Positions 6,301-12,686 of a stretch of DNA of 13,610 nt are shown in pieces. The first letter of the stretch is position 1; every line of letters starts with the position of its first letter. The DNA comes from Ruminococcaceae bacterium UBA1767 (GTDB lineage Bacteria > Bacillota > Clostridia > Oscillospirales > Acutalibacteraceae). The notes under the pieces were generated by a model. That model made no database searches. It was not told the origin of the DNA and saw only the letters and a list, made by a program, of their open reading frames with translations. The stretch is from positions 53,708 to 67,317 of the forward strand of contig DCGX01000014.1 in NCBI GenBank assembly GCA_002315505.1, in the 5' to 3' direction. Position numbers and translations under genes: made by a program.

Positions 6301-7672
6301 GTTTGTTGCAATAGGAAAAGGACTTACTTCCTTGCCTGAATTAGAAGCTCTTTATGCCGAGAATTTTGATACAGATTCCGTTCTCGACGAGGAATTATTT
6401 GTAACGGACTCTTATACACCTTTATTAGGTGCAAATGATTCATCATCATCTTCATTTGATAGTAGTGATTTTTACGGAAACGACGAATATCGCGGTAAAC
6501 TCTTAATAGGTGACGGTACAAAAATAACCGCTAATACCGAAGGTGTAGGTAACACTCAATCGAATTTGTATTTACATGCCTATTATAGCTCTTCGGTAGA
6601 TAGTTTTATCAGCATATACGGTACATTAAGCAATGTTGATATCGGTGTTGCTATCGATAGTGCAACAGGTAAGTTTACAACAAATGGCACAGTAGCTGAT
6701 TTACAGTATTTCACAAGCGACTGTAAGGATTATACTGTTGCATATAATGAAAGCGGATACTTAGAGCTTGTATCAATAAGCAATATTTCCGAAGATGTAT
6801 CGGGAATTAAATGCAACGCATCACTTACTCTTAAGGACAACATTGATGTAACATTACAGGTTAAGAACATTCCTTCAGCAGATTCCGACAAACTTAAAAT
6901 ATATGTTGACGGATTATTAATGGATTCCACATTAACTGATGGTGCAACGGGCACATTTAGTGTAAGTATTGCTCCTGACAAGATGAGCACAATGGGACAC
7001 ATTGTTGTTGTTTACGATAATGTTCAGGTTAAGAATATCAGAAGTGTAATTATCAACTATTGTAACGCAGTATTTAAAGCAAATGAAACCGACAGTGCAA
7101 AGTACGGCAAATTAGCTGATGTTTGTAAAGCCGTTCTTTACTATGGTAAATATGCTGAGGACTTTGCAAACGAAAATACTGCAAGTACACTTAATGATGG
7201 TGTTGATTTCACATTAATGACACCTGATAAGGCAAAAGTTGACCCGACATTAAGTTCAAAAATAACAAAAGCCGGTGCTACTCTTGATATTGACTCAACA
7301 ATTTCTTTGATTTTCTATGTAAATTCTTCAATTGCACTTACAGAAGATAATGTCGTTGTTGTAAATAACATTGATGATGGCGAAAAGGTTGTAAATGACG
7401 ATAAGCTTACTCGTTTGTCTGTAGAAGAAGTTGATAAAGACGGCTACAACTACAAGATTACAGTTTCCGGCATTTACGCAGAACAGATGTCAAGAGAATA
7501 CACATTAACTGTAGACGGTGACGATACATTCAAAATTACATATGGTGTAAATGAGTATTGCACCGAAGCACAGACAACGTTTGCAGACAATGAAACGCTT
7601 ACATCACTTTGTAAAGCAATTTACACATATGGTGATGCTGCAAAAGCATTCTCTGACAGTATTTCAGCATAA
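3377..7672 (+). CDS. Large secreted beta-helix protein with an inserted Hint domain and duplicated C-terminal domain
   Basis: 1431 residues. ATG is preceded by AAGGAG with 6-base spacing. A signal peptide covers 1-28 (basic MKKR, hydrophobic core, cleavage after ASA). Residues about 40-447 form a parallel beta-helix with many NGGG/GGGI turns and a capping region ending YFFSDNPDY...GYLELV. Residues 448-522 are a 'bacterial repeat' beta domain (GYEVEKVYYND, then YSFTMPETDVTVSATF). Residues about 525-778 are a second beta-helix (NGGAVY, ENGGG). A Hint domain occupies about 780-918 (CFVKGTLVSMADGSTKRIED; later VASHTF; end AFTNGMLSAP), with a helical companion at about 920-1000 (DIEKYGLVTF, VAIGKGL). 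A beta-helix cap like the first resumes at about 1036-1132. Two related domains end the chain (about 1136-1270 and 1295-1431), each closing with a C-K-A-(V/I)...YG helix. No sortase motif, membrane anchor or dockerin was seen. Probable role: surface or extracellular adhesion; the ligand is unknown. Confidence 0.93.
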   Translation: MKKRILSIVLAICMLLSVMPMMAFTASAETVDHSGWTQITGTTTISANGNYYLNSDVIGNIVVNSGVTATIDLNGYVLKASGADINNNSVIVNNGTLTINDSDDTTTHYFVVGADGLWTLDTTKTSGIAVESLTQRPNTGDVIAVKGGVITGGTGSTNNYYGGGICSSSGITVNGVAICGNKAVKNGGGVYTTNIATLNSSIICGNWNPVDDGNGGGIFATSEILKCEDCTISYNSSGWGGGITISCECVLSNTKVCCNDANNSWGGGGGIKIDSQDAVLTVNGGEISDNKAVGETECYGGGINGFIATINLNGCAITNNYAKELAGGIYLWGINESIGTNLTLSGDVVIDGNTSGAETVIADNVYLDNESYRPKVNIGALTSGSCIGITLKTIERVYYDWDLEKEITENNSRFTENGAKTDEAYFFSDNPDYEDKYNTDGYLELVTGYDVTEATCTNGSVSVGGKKFANVGETVTVTPTANTGYEVEKVYYNDGTQHEITPVSGVYSFTMPETDVTVSATFKTSSSVDVCYIDENKNGTFDGIDVKYSTIAGALTVAVTTETTIRLLSDVKENVEISDDATITLDLDGKTLSGNSGTSIITNNGNLTLENGTISGGNAVNGGAIYNNGISDISNVTFTGNTATNGGAVFNYTGSSIDLKMTGCTLTENEATNGGAVYLNDFGAKAKATFNNCLITENEATENGGGCYFGTDTWVIMNSCTVKKNTAENGGGIMHKHTSDAVSDDKNASQDKFALLNTEVSENHATKYGGIYFQKTQESCFVKGTLVSMADGSTKRIEDVKEGNIVKTFDHETGKVSSAKVYLSFKEQLEPQETFKLNFDGGFSVHCVASHTFLEKDSRKYKTFNASNAEGYIGKYFYGEDGQWHKLESVSIEEKTEWLYEIYTAEHQNAFTNGMLSAPADVDYLLNIYELDENLKANEAQLKADIEKYGLVTFKYANENYGMSKEWYDCGAKYLFVAIGKGLTSLPELEALYAENFDTDSVLDEELFVTDSYTPLLGANDSSSSSFDSSDFYGNDEYRGKLLIGDGTKITANTEGVGNTQSNLYLHAYYSSSVDSFISIYGTLSNVDIGVAIDSATGKFTTNGTVADLQYFTSDCKDYTVAYNESGYLELVSISNISEDVSGIKCNASLTLKDNIDVTLQVKNIPSADSDKLKIYVDGLLMDSTLTDGATGTFSVSIAPDKMSTMGHIVVVYDNVQVKNIRSVIINYCNAVFKANETDSAKYGKLADVCKAVLYYGKYAEDFANENTASTLNDGVDFTLMTPDKAKVDPTLSSKITKAGATLDIDSTISLIFYVNSSIALTEDNVVVVNNIDDGEKVVNDDKLTRLSVEEVDKDGYNYKITVSGIYAEQMSREYTLTVDGDDTFKITYGVNEYCTEAQTTFADNETLTSLCKAIYTYGDAAKAFSDSISA
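5714..6130 (+). other. Hint (intein/hedgehog-type) module encoded inside the beta-helix protein
   Basis: The encoded segment starts at Cys780, the residue that would act as nucleophile in an N-S acyl shift, followed by the block A pattern FVKGTLVSMADGSTKRIED. The block B region reads CVASHTF, keeping the histidine but with valine where inteins usually have threonine. The final block reads LYEIYTAEHQNAFTNGML and ends in SAP, not the His-Asn plus Cys/Ser/Thr needed for protein splicing. N-terminal cleavage or transfer is therefore more plausible than splicing. From memory, Hint domains ending in a similar N-G-M/L-L-S sequence are common in secreted proteins of gut Clostridia. Confidence 0.8.
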
Positions 7673-7686
7673 GGAGGTAGCGAATA

Positions 7687-7845
7687 ATGAATAAGAAAAA
7701 ATATATAGACCCCGAAATAGAAGTTATTGTTTTTACTGATGATGTTATCGCTACCAGCGCTTTTAATCCGGATCCGACACCACAGATTCCGAAGAACGAA
7801 GAGTTAACAGGTATCAACGGCTACGAAATGGATATTTTCGGATAA
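7687..7845 (+). CDS. Small protein of 52 residues with Y-x-x-P-x-I leader-like motif (possible RiPP-type precursor)
   Basis: The strongest ribosome binding site in the window, AAGGAGG (7671-7677), overlaps the stop codon of the large secreted protein and lies 9 bases before ATG at 7687, so the two genes are co-transcribed. The product begins MNKKKYIDPEIEVIVF, continues DDVIATSAFNPDPTPQIPKN and ends GYEMDIFG. There is no signal peptide or membrane segment. The Y6-x-x-P9-x-I11 spacing matches the core of the lasso-peptide leader consensus YxxPxL, which the PqqD-like RRE protein recognises; the later Gly of the full consensus is missing. Short ORFs with a similar start are, from memory, frequent hypothetical genes in gut Clostridia. 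It could be a substrate of the PqqD/kinase/peptidase operon at 9537-12439, or simply a small cytosolic protein. That it is a gene is fairly sure; the precursor role is a hypothesis. Confidence 0.8.
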   Translation: MNKKKYIDPEIEVIVFTDDVIATSAFNPDPTPQIPKNEELTGINGYEMDIFG

Positions 7846-7855
7846 AAACAAAATT

Positions 7856-7887
7856 CAGGCATCGATTGTTTATGCAATCGGTGCCTG
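7856..7887 (+). terminator. 13-bp hairpin after the small gene, probable terminator without a T run
   Basis: CAGGCATCGATTG (7856-7868) and CAATCGGTGCCTG (7875-7887) pair completely with one G-T wobble around TTTATG. It lies 10 bases after the stop of the 52-codon gene. The downstream sequence is only moderately T-rich (ACATTCATATTT), so it may act as a weak terminator or as a 3' stabiliser of the mRNA. Confidence 0.65.
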
Positions 7888-7947
7888 TACATTCATATTT
7901 ACTGTTATTTGCCTGTAAATATTTAATAAAAGATATAAAATGATTTG

Positions 7948-7976
7948 TTGAATTTTAATCCATAATTTGTTATAAT
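7948..7976 (+). promoter_or_regulatory. Near-consensus sigma-A promoter of the envelope operon
   Basis: TTGAAT (7948-7953), a 17-bp spacer and a perfect TATAAT (7971-7976), about 30 bases before the GTG start at 8008. It separates the dockerin-lipoprotein-membrane operon from the secreted-protein unit. Confidence 0.85.
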
Positions 7977-8007
7977 GTGGATAATATAAAAAATATAGGT
8001 GAAAATT

Positions 8008-8577
8008 GTGAAAAAACTAATTTCAATTATACTCGCTGTTATGCTGTTTGTTGGTGCATTCAGTATATCAAGCTATGCAACAGAATTACCGATTATAGAT
8101 ATTTCCACTGTCAGTGTTAAGTCTGTTAGTATCTCGGACAGATACGCAGGTTCAGGCTACAATGTGATAATATCGGCATCAATTACCGGCAGCGTAAAGA
8201 CCGCAACAGCACAGCTTGTAAATGGTTCGGAGAAAAAAGATTTAGAATTGACTTACGATTCGTCAAGCAATCTTTATGTTGCAACATTCAAGGTTGACAA
8301 AAGCACTACTCTCGGAACATGGACTGTTTCAAATGTTATTGTGAATGGGAATTCTTATAAGGTATCATCAAAGGCCTTTACTGTAATTAAGCTCGGTGAT
8401 GTTAATCGTGACGGAAAAATCAATAATGATGATGCTTTGATGGCGTTTAAAGCAATTTTCGGTTTAGTAATTCTCAGTGACGAAGAAAAGTGTGCAGCTG
8501 ACACGAACAAAGATGGCCAGATTGACTTTATTGATGTTTTTGGAATCGTTTTTCGTAGCTTCGGATTTATTAAATAA
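8008..8577 (+). CDS. Secreted protein with Ig-like domain and C-terminal type I dockerin
   Basis: 189 residues from GTG at 8008; AGGTGA lies 5 bases upstream. A GTG at 7999 is in frame but lies inside that site. The signal peptide is residues 1 to about 25 (KKLISIILAVMLFVGAF, cleavage near SYA). Residues about 33-128 are a beta-rich, Ig-like region (LYVATFKV, LGTWTVSNVIV). Residues about 130-188 are a type I dockerin with two calcium-loop repeats: GDVNRDGKINNDDALMAFKA and AADTNKDGQIDFIDVFGIVF. Dockerins plug into cohesin domains of cellulosome-type scaffolds; no cohesin is in the window and the chain has no catalytic domain. It is probably a structural or accessory part of a cell-surface complex. 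It is first in an operon with a lipoprotein and a membrane protein. Confidence 0.92.
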   Translation: MKKLISIILAVMLFVGAFSISSYATELPIIDISTVSVKSVSISDRYAGSGYNVIISASITGSVKTATAQLVNGSEKKDLELTYDSSSNLYVATFKVDKSTTLGTWTVSNVIVNGNSYKVSSKAFTVIKLGDVNRDGKINNDDALMAFKAIFGLVILSDEEKCAADTNKDGQIDFIDVFGIVFRSFGFIK

Positions 8578-8600
8578 ACTAACATTAAGGACATTTTTAT

Positions 8601-8972
8601 ATGAAAAAATCAGCAATTATTATTATGACCTTGGCTATTTTGTTAAGCGTTACAGCCTGTAATAAAGAGCAAAGTGATACTTATGACACAACAGATACAA
8701 TAGCTGTTCACGAGGATGTTACGGCTCAGTCGAATGCAGATAATGTAGCAACTGAAAACGCAGAGCAAATGACAGACAGCAACGGAAATAGTGTTTCTTC
8801 TACCGACAAACAATCTGGTAATAATAACACTACAGAATCAAGTCAACCCAAAACTAATAAAGCAGATGCTACAACCACTAAAAAAACAGATTCATCACAA
8901 AAAGATGAAAAAACAACTCAAACATCCAATCCGTTTGGTTCGGGAATAGAGTTGCCCGAAATGGAAGTTTAA
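8601..8972 (+). CDS. Small low-complexity lipoprotein
   Basis: 123 residues, starting 23 bases after the dockerin gene. AAGGA lies 9 bases before ATG. The type II signal peptide MKKSAIIIMTLAILLSVTAC ends in a lipobox with the acylated cysteine at residue 20. After that the chain is Thr/Ser/Asn/Gln/Asp/Lys-rich without an evident fold, like a linker or spacer on the outer face of the membrane, ending in a short hydrophobic-acidic tail (FGSGIELPEMEV). No family is recognised. By position it may tether or work with the dockerin protein or the membrane protein downstream. Confidence 0.85.
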   Translation: MKKSAIIIMTLAILLSVTACNKEQSDTYDTTDTIAVHEDVTAQSNADNVATENAEQMTDSNGNSVSSTDKQSGNNNTTESSQPKTNKADATTTKKTDSSQKDEKTTQTSNPFGSGIELPEMEV

Positions 8973-8992
8973 TAAAATTCAGGATGTGAAAT

Positions 8993-9517
8993 ATGATAAA
9001 TAAGAGCCGATTATTTTTTATGTGCCTGTCATATTTATCTTTTGCGGGAATAATTCCGTCTGTGATTGCCACAATCATTTCTTACAATTTTCCTACATTC
9101 AGGATTGTAATAATGGTGTTGGTGTTGATGAACTTCGTTGTTTTTGCAATTACAATATACAGACTTTTTGACTTCAGAATGTATTTCAAGTCAAAGAAAA
9201 TGTATTATTTATATAATTTATCTGCAATATCAGTTTACTGTATTTTTGCAATAGCAGGCTCTGCTGTTATTGATATTCTTAATGTTAATAATGGTGTCTT
9301 TTTAAAAGTCTACACTTATATTTTCTATAACTTTAAAACATTTCATTATATATCATATAATGGCTCAAGCTATGCAATAGGAGTAACATTATCAGTTTTG
9401 TGCTATTCAGCACTCTATTTGTTCGTTGTTGCAGTTTTTCCATTGTTTATTAACAAGAAAAAATTGCTCGGAGTAAAGAAAAATAAGAATACAGATACAA
9501 AAAACCTGTCGGAGTAA
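8993..9517 (+). CDS. Four-helix integral membrane protein of unknown function
   Basis: 174 residues; AGGATG lies 6-8 bases before ATG and 20 bases after the lipoprotein stop, so it is the last gene of the operon. Four hydrophobic segments are at about 8-30, 36-58, 71-96 and 127-151. A Tyr/Phe-rich loop lies between helices 3 and 4, and a Lys/Asn-rich cytosolic tail follows residue 155. No transporter, enzyme or sensor motif is recognised. The last codons lie inside the terminator hairpin (9503-9528). Confidence 0.85.
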   Translation: MINKSRLFFMCLSYLSFAGIIPSVIATIISYNFPTFRIVIMVLVLMNFVVFAITIYRLFDFRMYFKSKKMYYLYNLSAISVYCIFAIAGSAVIDILNVNNGVFLKVYTYIFYNFKTFHYISYNGSSYAIGVTLSVLCYSALYLFVVAVFPLFINKKKLLGVKKNKNTDTKNLSE

Positions 9518-9533
9518 CTCGGCAGGTTTTTTT
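9503..9533. terminator. Bidirectional terminator between convergent operons
   Basis: AACCTGTCGG and its partner ending CGGCAGGTT form a 10-bp stem with a short loop. T7 follows on the plus strand, and A6 precedes (9499-9504), which becomes T6 when read on the minus strand. It overlaps the end of the membrane protein gene and lies 4 bases beyond the end of the minus-strand operon. Confidence 0.9.
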
Positions 9534-9536
9534 GGG

Positions 9537-10742
9537 TTATTTTCTTGTAATCATTAGATATAATTTATGTATCGCTTTGTTGACAAGTATTCTTGTCATC
9601 AAGGCTTTTTCTTTCAGATAAAATATTGCAAAACGCACAGGGTACAAGTCGCACCACAAATGAACATATATTTTATAGTTCAAATCATCAACATTGACAG
9701 TTTTTTTATCTCTTACAACCGACGAGAGTATACCGAGAATGTTTTCGTTCAAGACGGTTTCACCTTTACGACAGTTATCACCGACAATCCAATATGTTCC
9801 GTCTGAATTAACCTTTAATATTCTGTGAAGAATATATGCTCCTCTGCCTTCAACACTGGGTCTTTTGTATAGAACAGCATCATATTTTTTAAAATTCCCC
9901 GTTGTGCGATTTTTAATAATTATTATATCCTTGTTTTCTCGAATTAAAGGCATCATACTTTTTCCGACATTTTTATAAACAAGTTTTCCGTTTTGCTTTA
10001 ATTCTTCTTCAAAAGTACGCTTAACCATTTTGCGATATGCTGTGAATGCGGCTTCATTATCCATATTACATTTCAAGCAATAGATATTTGTATTTTTAAA
10101 ATTTTGCATTAAATCAAGTGTTGCCATCATGTTTTTATTATCCTGCGGATGATGGGAATGAACGATAAGCTTTGAAAAAGCATCCTTAAACGGCACAGAA
10201 CTTATGCTGTTATTTTCGCCTCGCTCCAATATACAAATTCCGTCAAGCGGAAGAATTTCATTTTTACCGAAATTCTCTTTGCCTTGCCAGGGTGTTCCAC
10301 AGACATAAATTTTTTTATCTCTGAAAAGCAAAAGAGGTTTGTCACCATTTAAAATGTAACTGTCTTTGATATTTTTTAGCCACAAATTTGCGTGCGTAGT
10401 TTTTCCTGTGCCCGACTTTGCAATAAACATATACGCCTTACCGTTTAACGCAACAACACAGCCGTGAAAAAGTAAGACACTGTATTTCAAAAGCTCGGCA
10501 ACAATTTTTCTGTACAATGCCGTTACTTCCAGATATTCATCGGGATAGTCTATCACAGCAATACCATCTGCCTCATTCTGTTTTTTTGAAATCTTTCTTT
10601 CAGTGTCAATGTCATTTTGTGTAATTTCAACTGAAAATTCACAAGGCTCGTCAGTTAAATAATCCTTGCAAAAATCCTTTGTGTATTCATTATTCACTTT
10701 TACTCCGATAGAAATATCGGCAAGTTTCAGATTGAAATTCAC
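9537..10742 (-). CDS. Fusion of HPr-kinase-like P-loop domain with S26-type signal-peptidase-like domain
   Basis: 401 residues from GTG at 10742, with AAGGCGG about 8 bases upstream. Residues 1 to about 240 resemble the HPr kinase-related family: LLFHGCVVALNGKAYMF leads into the Walker A loop AKSGTGKTTH (108-117), then NGDKP (132-136), then CGTPWQGKENFG and ICILERGE. These match kinases that act on peptides or proteins rather than on sugar-transport HPr. Residues about 245-350 form a second domain: VGKSMMPLI with the likely catalytic Ser262, YDAVLY, YILHRIL with the likely general-base His306, and WIVGDN. This is the Ser/His pattern of ER-type (SipW-like) S26 peptidases. There is no N-terminal membrane helix, but the tail 355-401 is hydrophobic and basic and may contact the membrane. 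Last gene of the operon, 24 bases after the PqqD-like gene. Confidence 0.88.
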   Translation of the reverse strand: MNFNLKLADISIGVKVNNEYTKDFCKDYLTDEPCEFSVEITQNDIDTERKISKKQNEADGIAVIDYPDEYLEVTALYRKIVAELLKYSVLLFHGCVVALNGKAYMFIAKSGTGKTTHANLWLKNIKDSYILNGDKPLLLFRDKKIYVCGTPWQGKENFGKNEILPLDGICILERGENNSISSVPFKDAFSKLIVHSHHPQDNKNMMATLDLMQNFKNTNIYCLKCNMDNEAAFTAYRKMVKRTFEEELKQNGKLVYKNVGKSMMPLIRENKDIIIIKNRTTGNFKKYDAVLYKRPSVEGRGAYILHRILKVNSDGTYWIVGDNCRKGETVLNENILGILSSVVRDKKTVNVDDLNYKIYVHLWCDLYPVRFAIFYLKEKALMTRILVNKAIHKLYLMITRK

Positions 10743-10766
10743 AGTTTTTACCGCCTTATATATTAC

Positions 10767-11027
10767 TTAAACGAGAAGATTGTTTGCTCTTAGTGTATCA
10801 ACTACTCTTTTTACACTGCCTTGAATTGTTTCCTTCGGAGCGTCGTATTTTGATAAAAGCGCATCAACGATTTGTGCTTCTGTCGTGTCCGACTTTAATA
10901 GCTCCAATATTTCGGCTGTTGTTTCGTTCATACGAATAATGCCGTTAAATTTTTCATCACAATCAACAGGAACGGCCATAATGCTGTTATCAATTTCGAT
11001 TGTTGTCATTTCATATTTCAGTTTCAT
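10767..11027 (-). CDS. PqqD-like protein (RRE peptide-binding chaperone)
   Basis: 86 residues. The pattern of N-terminal beta strands followed by FNGIIRMNETTAEILELL and a winged-helix-like second half (IVDALLSKYDAPKETIQG, VKRVVDTLRANNLL) is that of the PqqD family. In RiPP pathways this is the recognition element that binds leader peptides and presents them to modifying enzymes. I chose ATG at 11027 because it overlaps the stop of the upstream nucleotidyltransferase gene as ATGA, implying translational coupling; an in-frame ATG at 11039 would add only MGHI. No radical SAM enzyme is nearby. Confidence 0.88.
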   Translation of the reverse strand: MKLKYEMTTIEIDNSIMAVPVDCDEKFNGIIRMNETTAEILELLKSDTTEAQIVDALLSKYDAPKETIQGSVKRVVDTLRANNLLV

Positions 11028-12439
11028 AATATGCCCCATTCTTCAAATTCCGACACTTTTCTCTGCGATGTTGTAATTTTATCCACGGTGTAAAGTCCTT
11101 TTTTTCTGCTATCTTTGTTCGTAAATTTTTTTATTAAACGAACAATCCATGCAATGGGCAAAAGATATTTTCTGCCCATAAGCCACGAATAATCATATTC
11201 GCCGACAAACGCATTGTACGGTAAAAATACGGAAGTGATTATCGTTTTAATTTTGCCGTCAAAGTTTACTTGTTTTGCAAAATCATCATGTTCATTGACA
11301 ACTTTTTCCATGCCGAAAACGCCGTTATGTAAAATAACAAAGGTTGCTTTTTTAAAAAATTCCTCAGTAATTTCTGCCTTATAGGGGGCATCAATTTTGA
11401 ACCATTTTTCACAAAGTGCAAGGCATACTAATAAAAAGCCTTTCAGCTGTGCCTGTTCCGCATAATCAAGTACAATATCAAAATCAAGCTGACCGAATTT
11501 GATTTCTACTGCCAAATCGACAAACTGCCTTAAGCCTACACCGCGACCGATAAGGTGTTTCTTTAGGTGTGAAAGAAGATAAATGAAGTGAAATTCATTC
11601 TCGAGTTCACCGTTATTGCAGTGCTTCCATTCATTTAAAAGAAAATTTCTTTCCTTTTCGCTTGCGTTTTCCTGCTCATAGCAAAGGTTGTCGTGAAGTT
11701 CAAACACAAGATTGTTTTTTAAGTAACGCCATTCATCAAGTCCTTCACGAATTTGCTCCATGAAGCCGAGATTTTTCAGTATTTCTGCGGCTTTTTGCTT
11801 GTCCTTTTCGTGCAGATGAATATCACAATCTCCCATAATGCGAAGTGCTGGTGTGGGATAAAGCTCTGCCACTTTGATACCCTTTACAAAATAATATTCG
11901 ATACCTACGTTCAGAAATTCCGCTTTAATTTTTTCAAGGAAACTTTTACGAACAGAAAAATCTCTTACTGCGTTGTAATAAGAATTTTGTAATTTTTCAT
12001 CCTTTGTTTGATAATATACAAGGCTTGTAACCTCGTGATTTTTTGCGAGTCTGCGAACATCATCATTTAAAGTGAGTTCACTCTTCCTGCCGTTCAGATA
12101 ATCTGACAAAATCATTAGTAAAACATTACCTGATTTCAAATCATTTTTATATTTTTCAAAAGTGCAGATTGCATTAGTTGCAGTTTTAAAAAGCTCGGCA
12201 TAAAAATGTTCTTTTGTGTCAATGTTATCGGAGAAAATCAAAATAAGATATTTTGAAAAGTCATCCGCAAACAAAACCTCGCACGTAGAATCGGGCATTG
12301 CGGGGAAATACGAAATTTGAAGCTCGTTGAAGCATTCTTTTCTTGAATCTTTATCAGACGCAATGCGAACAATGTCTTTGGAAATATTCAGTTTTTCCGT
12401 GCAATTCAAAATGCACTCGTTTACTTCCGAAAGTTTCAT
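11024..12439 (-). CDS. Nucleotidyltransferase-fold protein (PF14907-like)
   Basis: 471 residues from ATG at 12439 (GGGTGA just upstream). Residues about 180-250 carry the family signature: YFVKGIKVAELYPTPALR, then GDCDIHL with acidic residues D204 and D206 for metal binding, then a third conserved acidic stretch FELHD. The first 150 residues and the C-terminal 200 are alpha-helical and less specific. Proteins of this type occur with PqqD-like and HPr-kinase-like genes in Firmicute peptide-modification clusters; their exact reaction (nucleotidyl transfer to a peptide or small molecule) is not settled as far as I know. First gene of the three-gene operon, under a near-consensus promoter. Confidence 0.85.
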   Translation of the reverse strand: MKLSEVNECILNCTEKLNISKDIVRIASDKDSRKECFNELQISYFPAMPDSTCEVLFADDFSKYLILIFSDNIDTKEHFYAELFKTATNAICTFEKYKNDLKSGNVLLMILSDYLNGRKSELTLNDDVRRLAKNHEVTSLVYYQTKDEKLQNSYYNAVRDFSVRKSFLEKIKAEFLNVGIEYYFVKGIKVAELYPTPALRIMGDCDIHLHEKDKQKAAEILKNLGFMEQIREGLDEWRYLKNNLVFELHDNLCYEQENASEKERNFLLNEWKHCNNGELENEFHFIYLLSHLKKHLIGRGVGLRQFVDLAVEIKFGQLDFDIVLDYAEQAQLKGFLLVCLALCEKWFKIDAPYKAEITEEFFKKATFVILHNGVFGMEKVVNEHDDFAKQVNFDGKIKTIITSVFLPYNAFVGEYDYSWLMGRKYLLPIAWIVRLIKKFTNKDSRKKGLYTVDKITTSQRKVSEFEEWGIL

Positions 12440-12476
12440 AATTCACCCACAAATCAAAGCGATTATAGTGAATATC

Positions 12477-12505
12477 ATTATACACAATTCTAAAAAAATA
12501 GTCAA
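12477..12505 (-). promoter_or_regulatory. Near-consensus sigma-A promoter of the nucleotidyltransferase-PqqD-kinase operon
   Basis: Minus strand: TTGACT (plus 12500-12505), a 17-bp spacer, then a perfect TATAAT (12477-12482), 38 bases before the ATG. A second TATAAT lies at 12462-12467 without a partner -35. Such a strong promoter suggests substantial constitutive expression unless a repressor acts. Confidence 0.85.
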
Positions 12506-12616
12506 ATTTCAAAATCACCAAAGATAAAAATTATTGTTGTGACGAGGTTAATAAAGTGTTTTCATTATCTTCAATCGTTAATTTGCCTACAAATTTCTGT
12601 GAAGAATAATTTTATA

Positions 12617-12686
12617 GGTGCGTTTTTGCTTATGCCGGGTGAACACTTGTATATCTTCAAGAGGTCAACGATTTAATTCTGTCCGT
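12617..12686 (+). repeat. Dispersed tRNA-like element, copy 2
   Basis: It aligns without gaps to 1809-1878: 56 of 70 positions are identical by hand count, and 12 of the 14 differences are transitions. The most conserved stretches are GGTGCGTTT, GAAC.CTTGT, and CTTCAAGAGGTCAA, the last exactly shared. The T-loop-like part has decayed further (GATTTAATT), and the GTCCACC end of copy 1 is replaced by GTCCGTTTCTG. It is followed by the strong hairpin at 12699-12734. Confidence 0.5.

Noticed and set aside
11024..12439. Complete lasso peptide cluster
   Set aside because: Asparagine-synthetase-like cyclase, transglutaminase-like leader peptidase and ABC exporter are not in the window; only the RRE, kinase-like and nucleotidyltransferase parts are.
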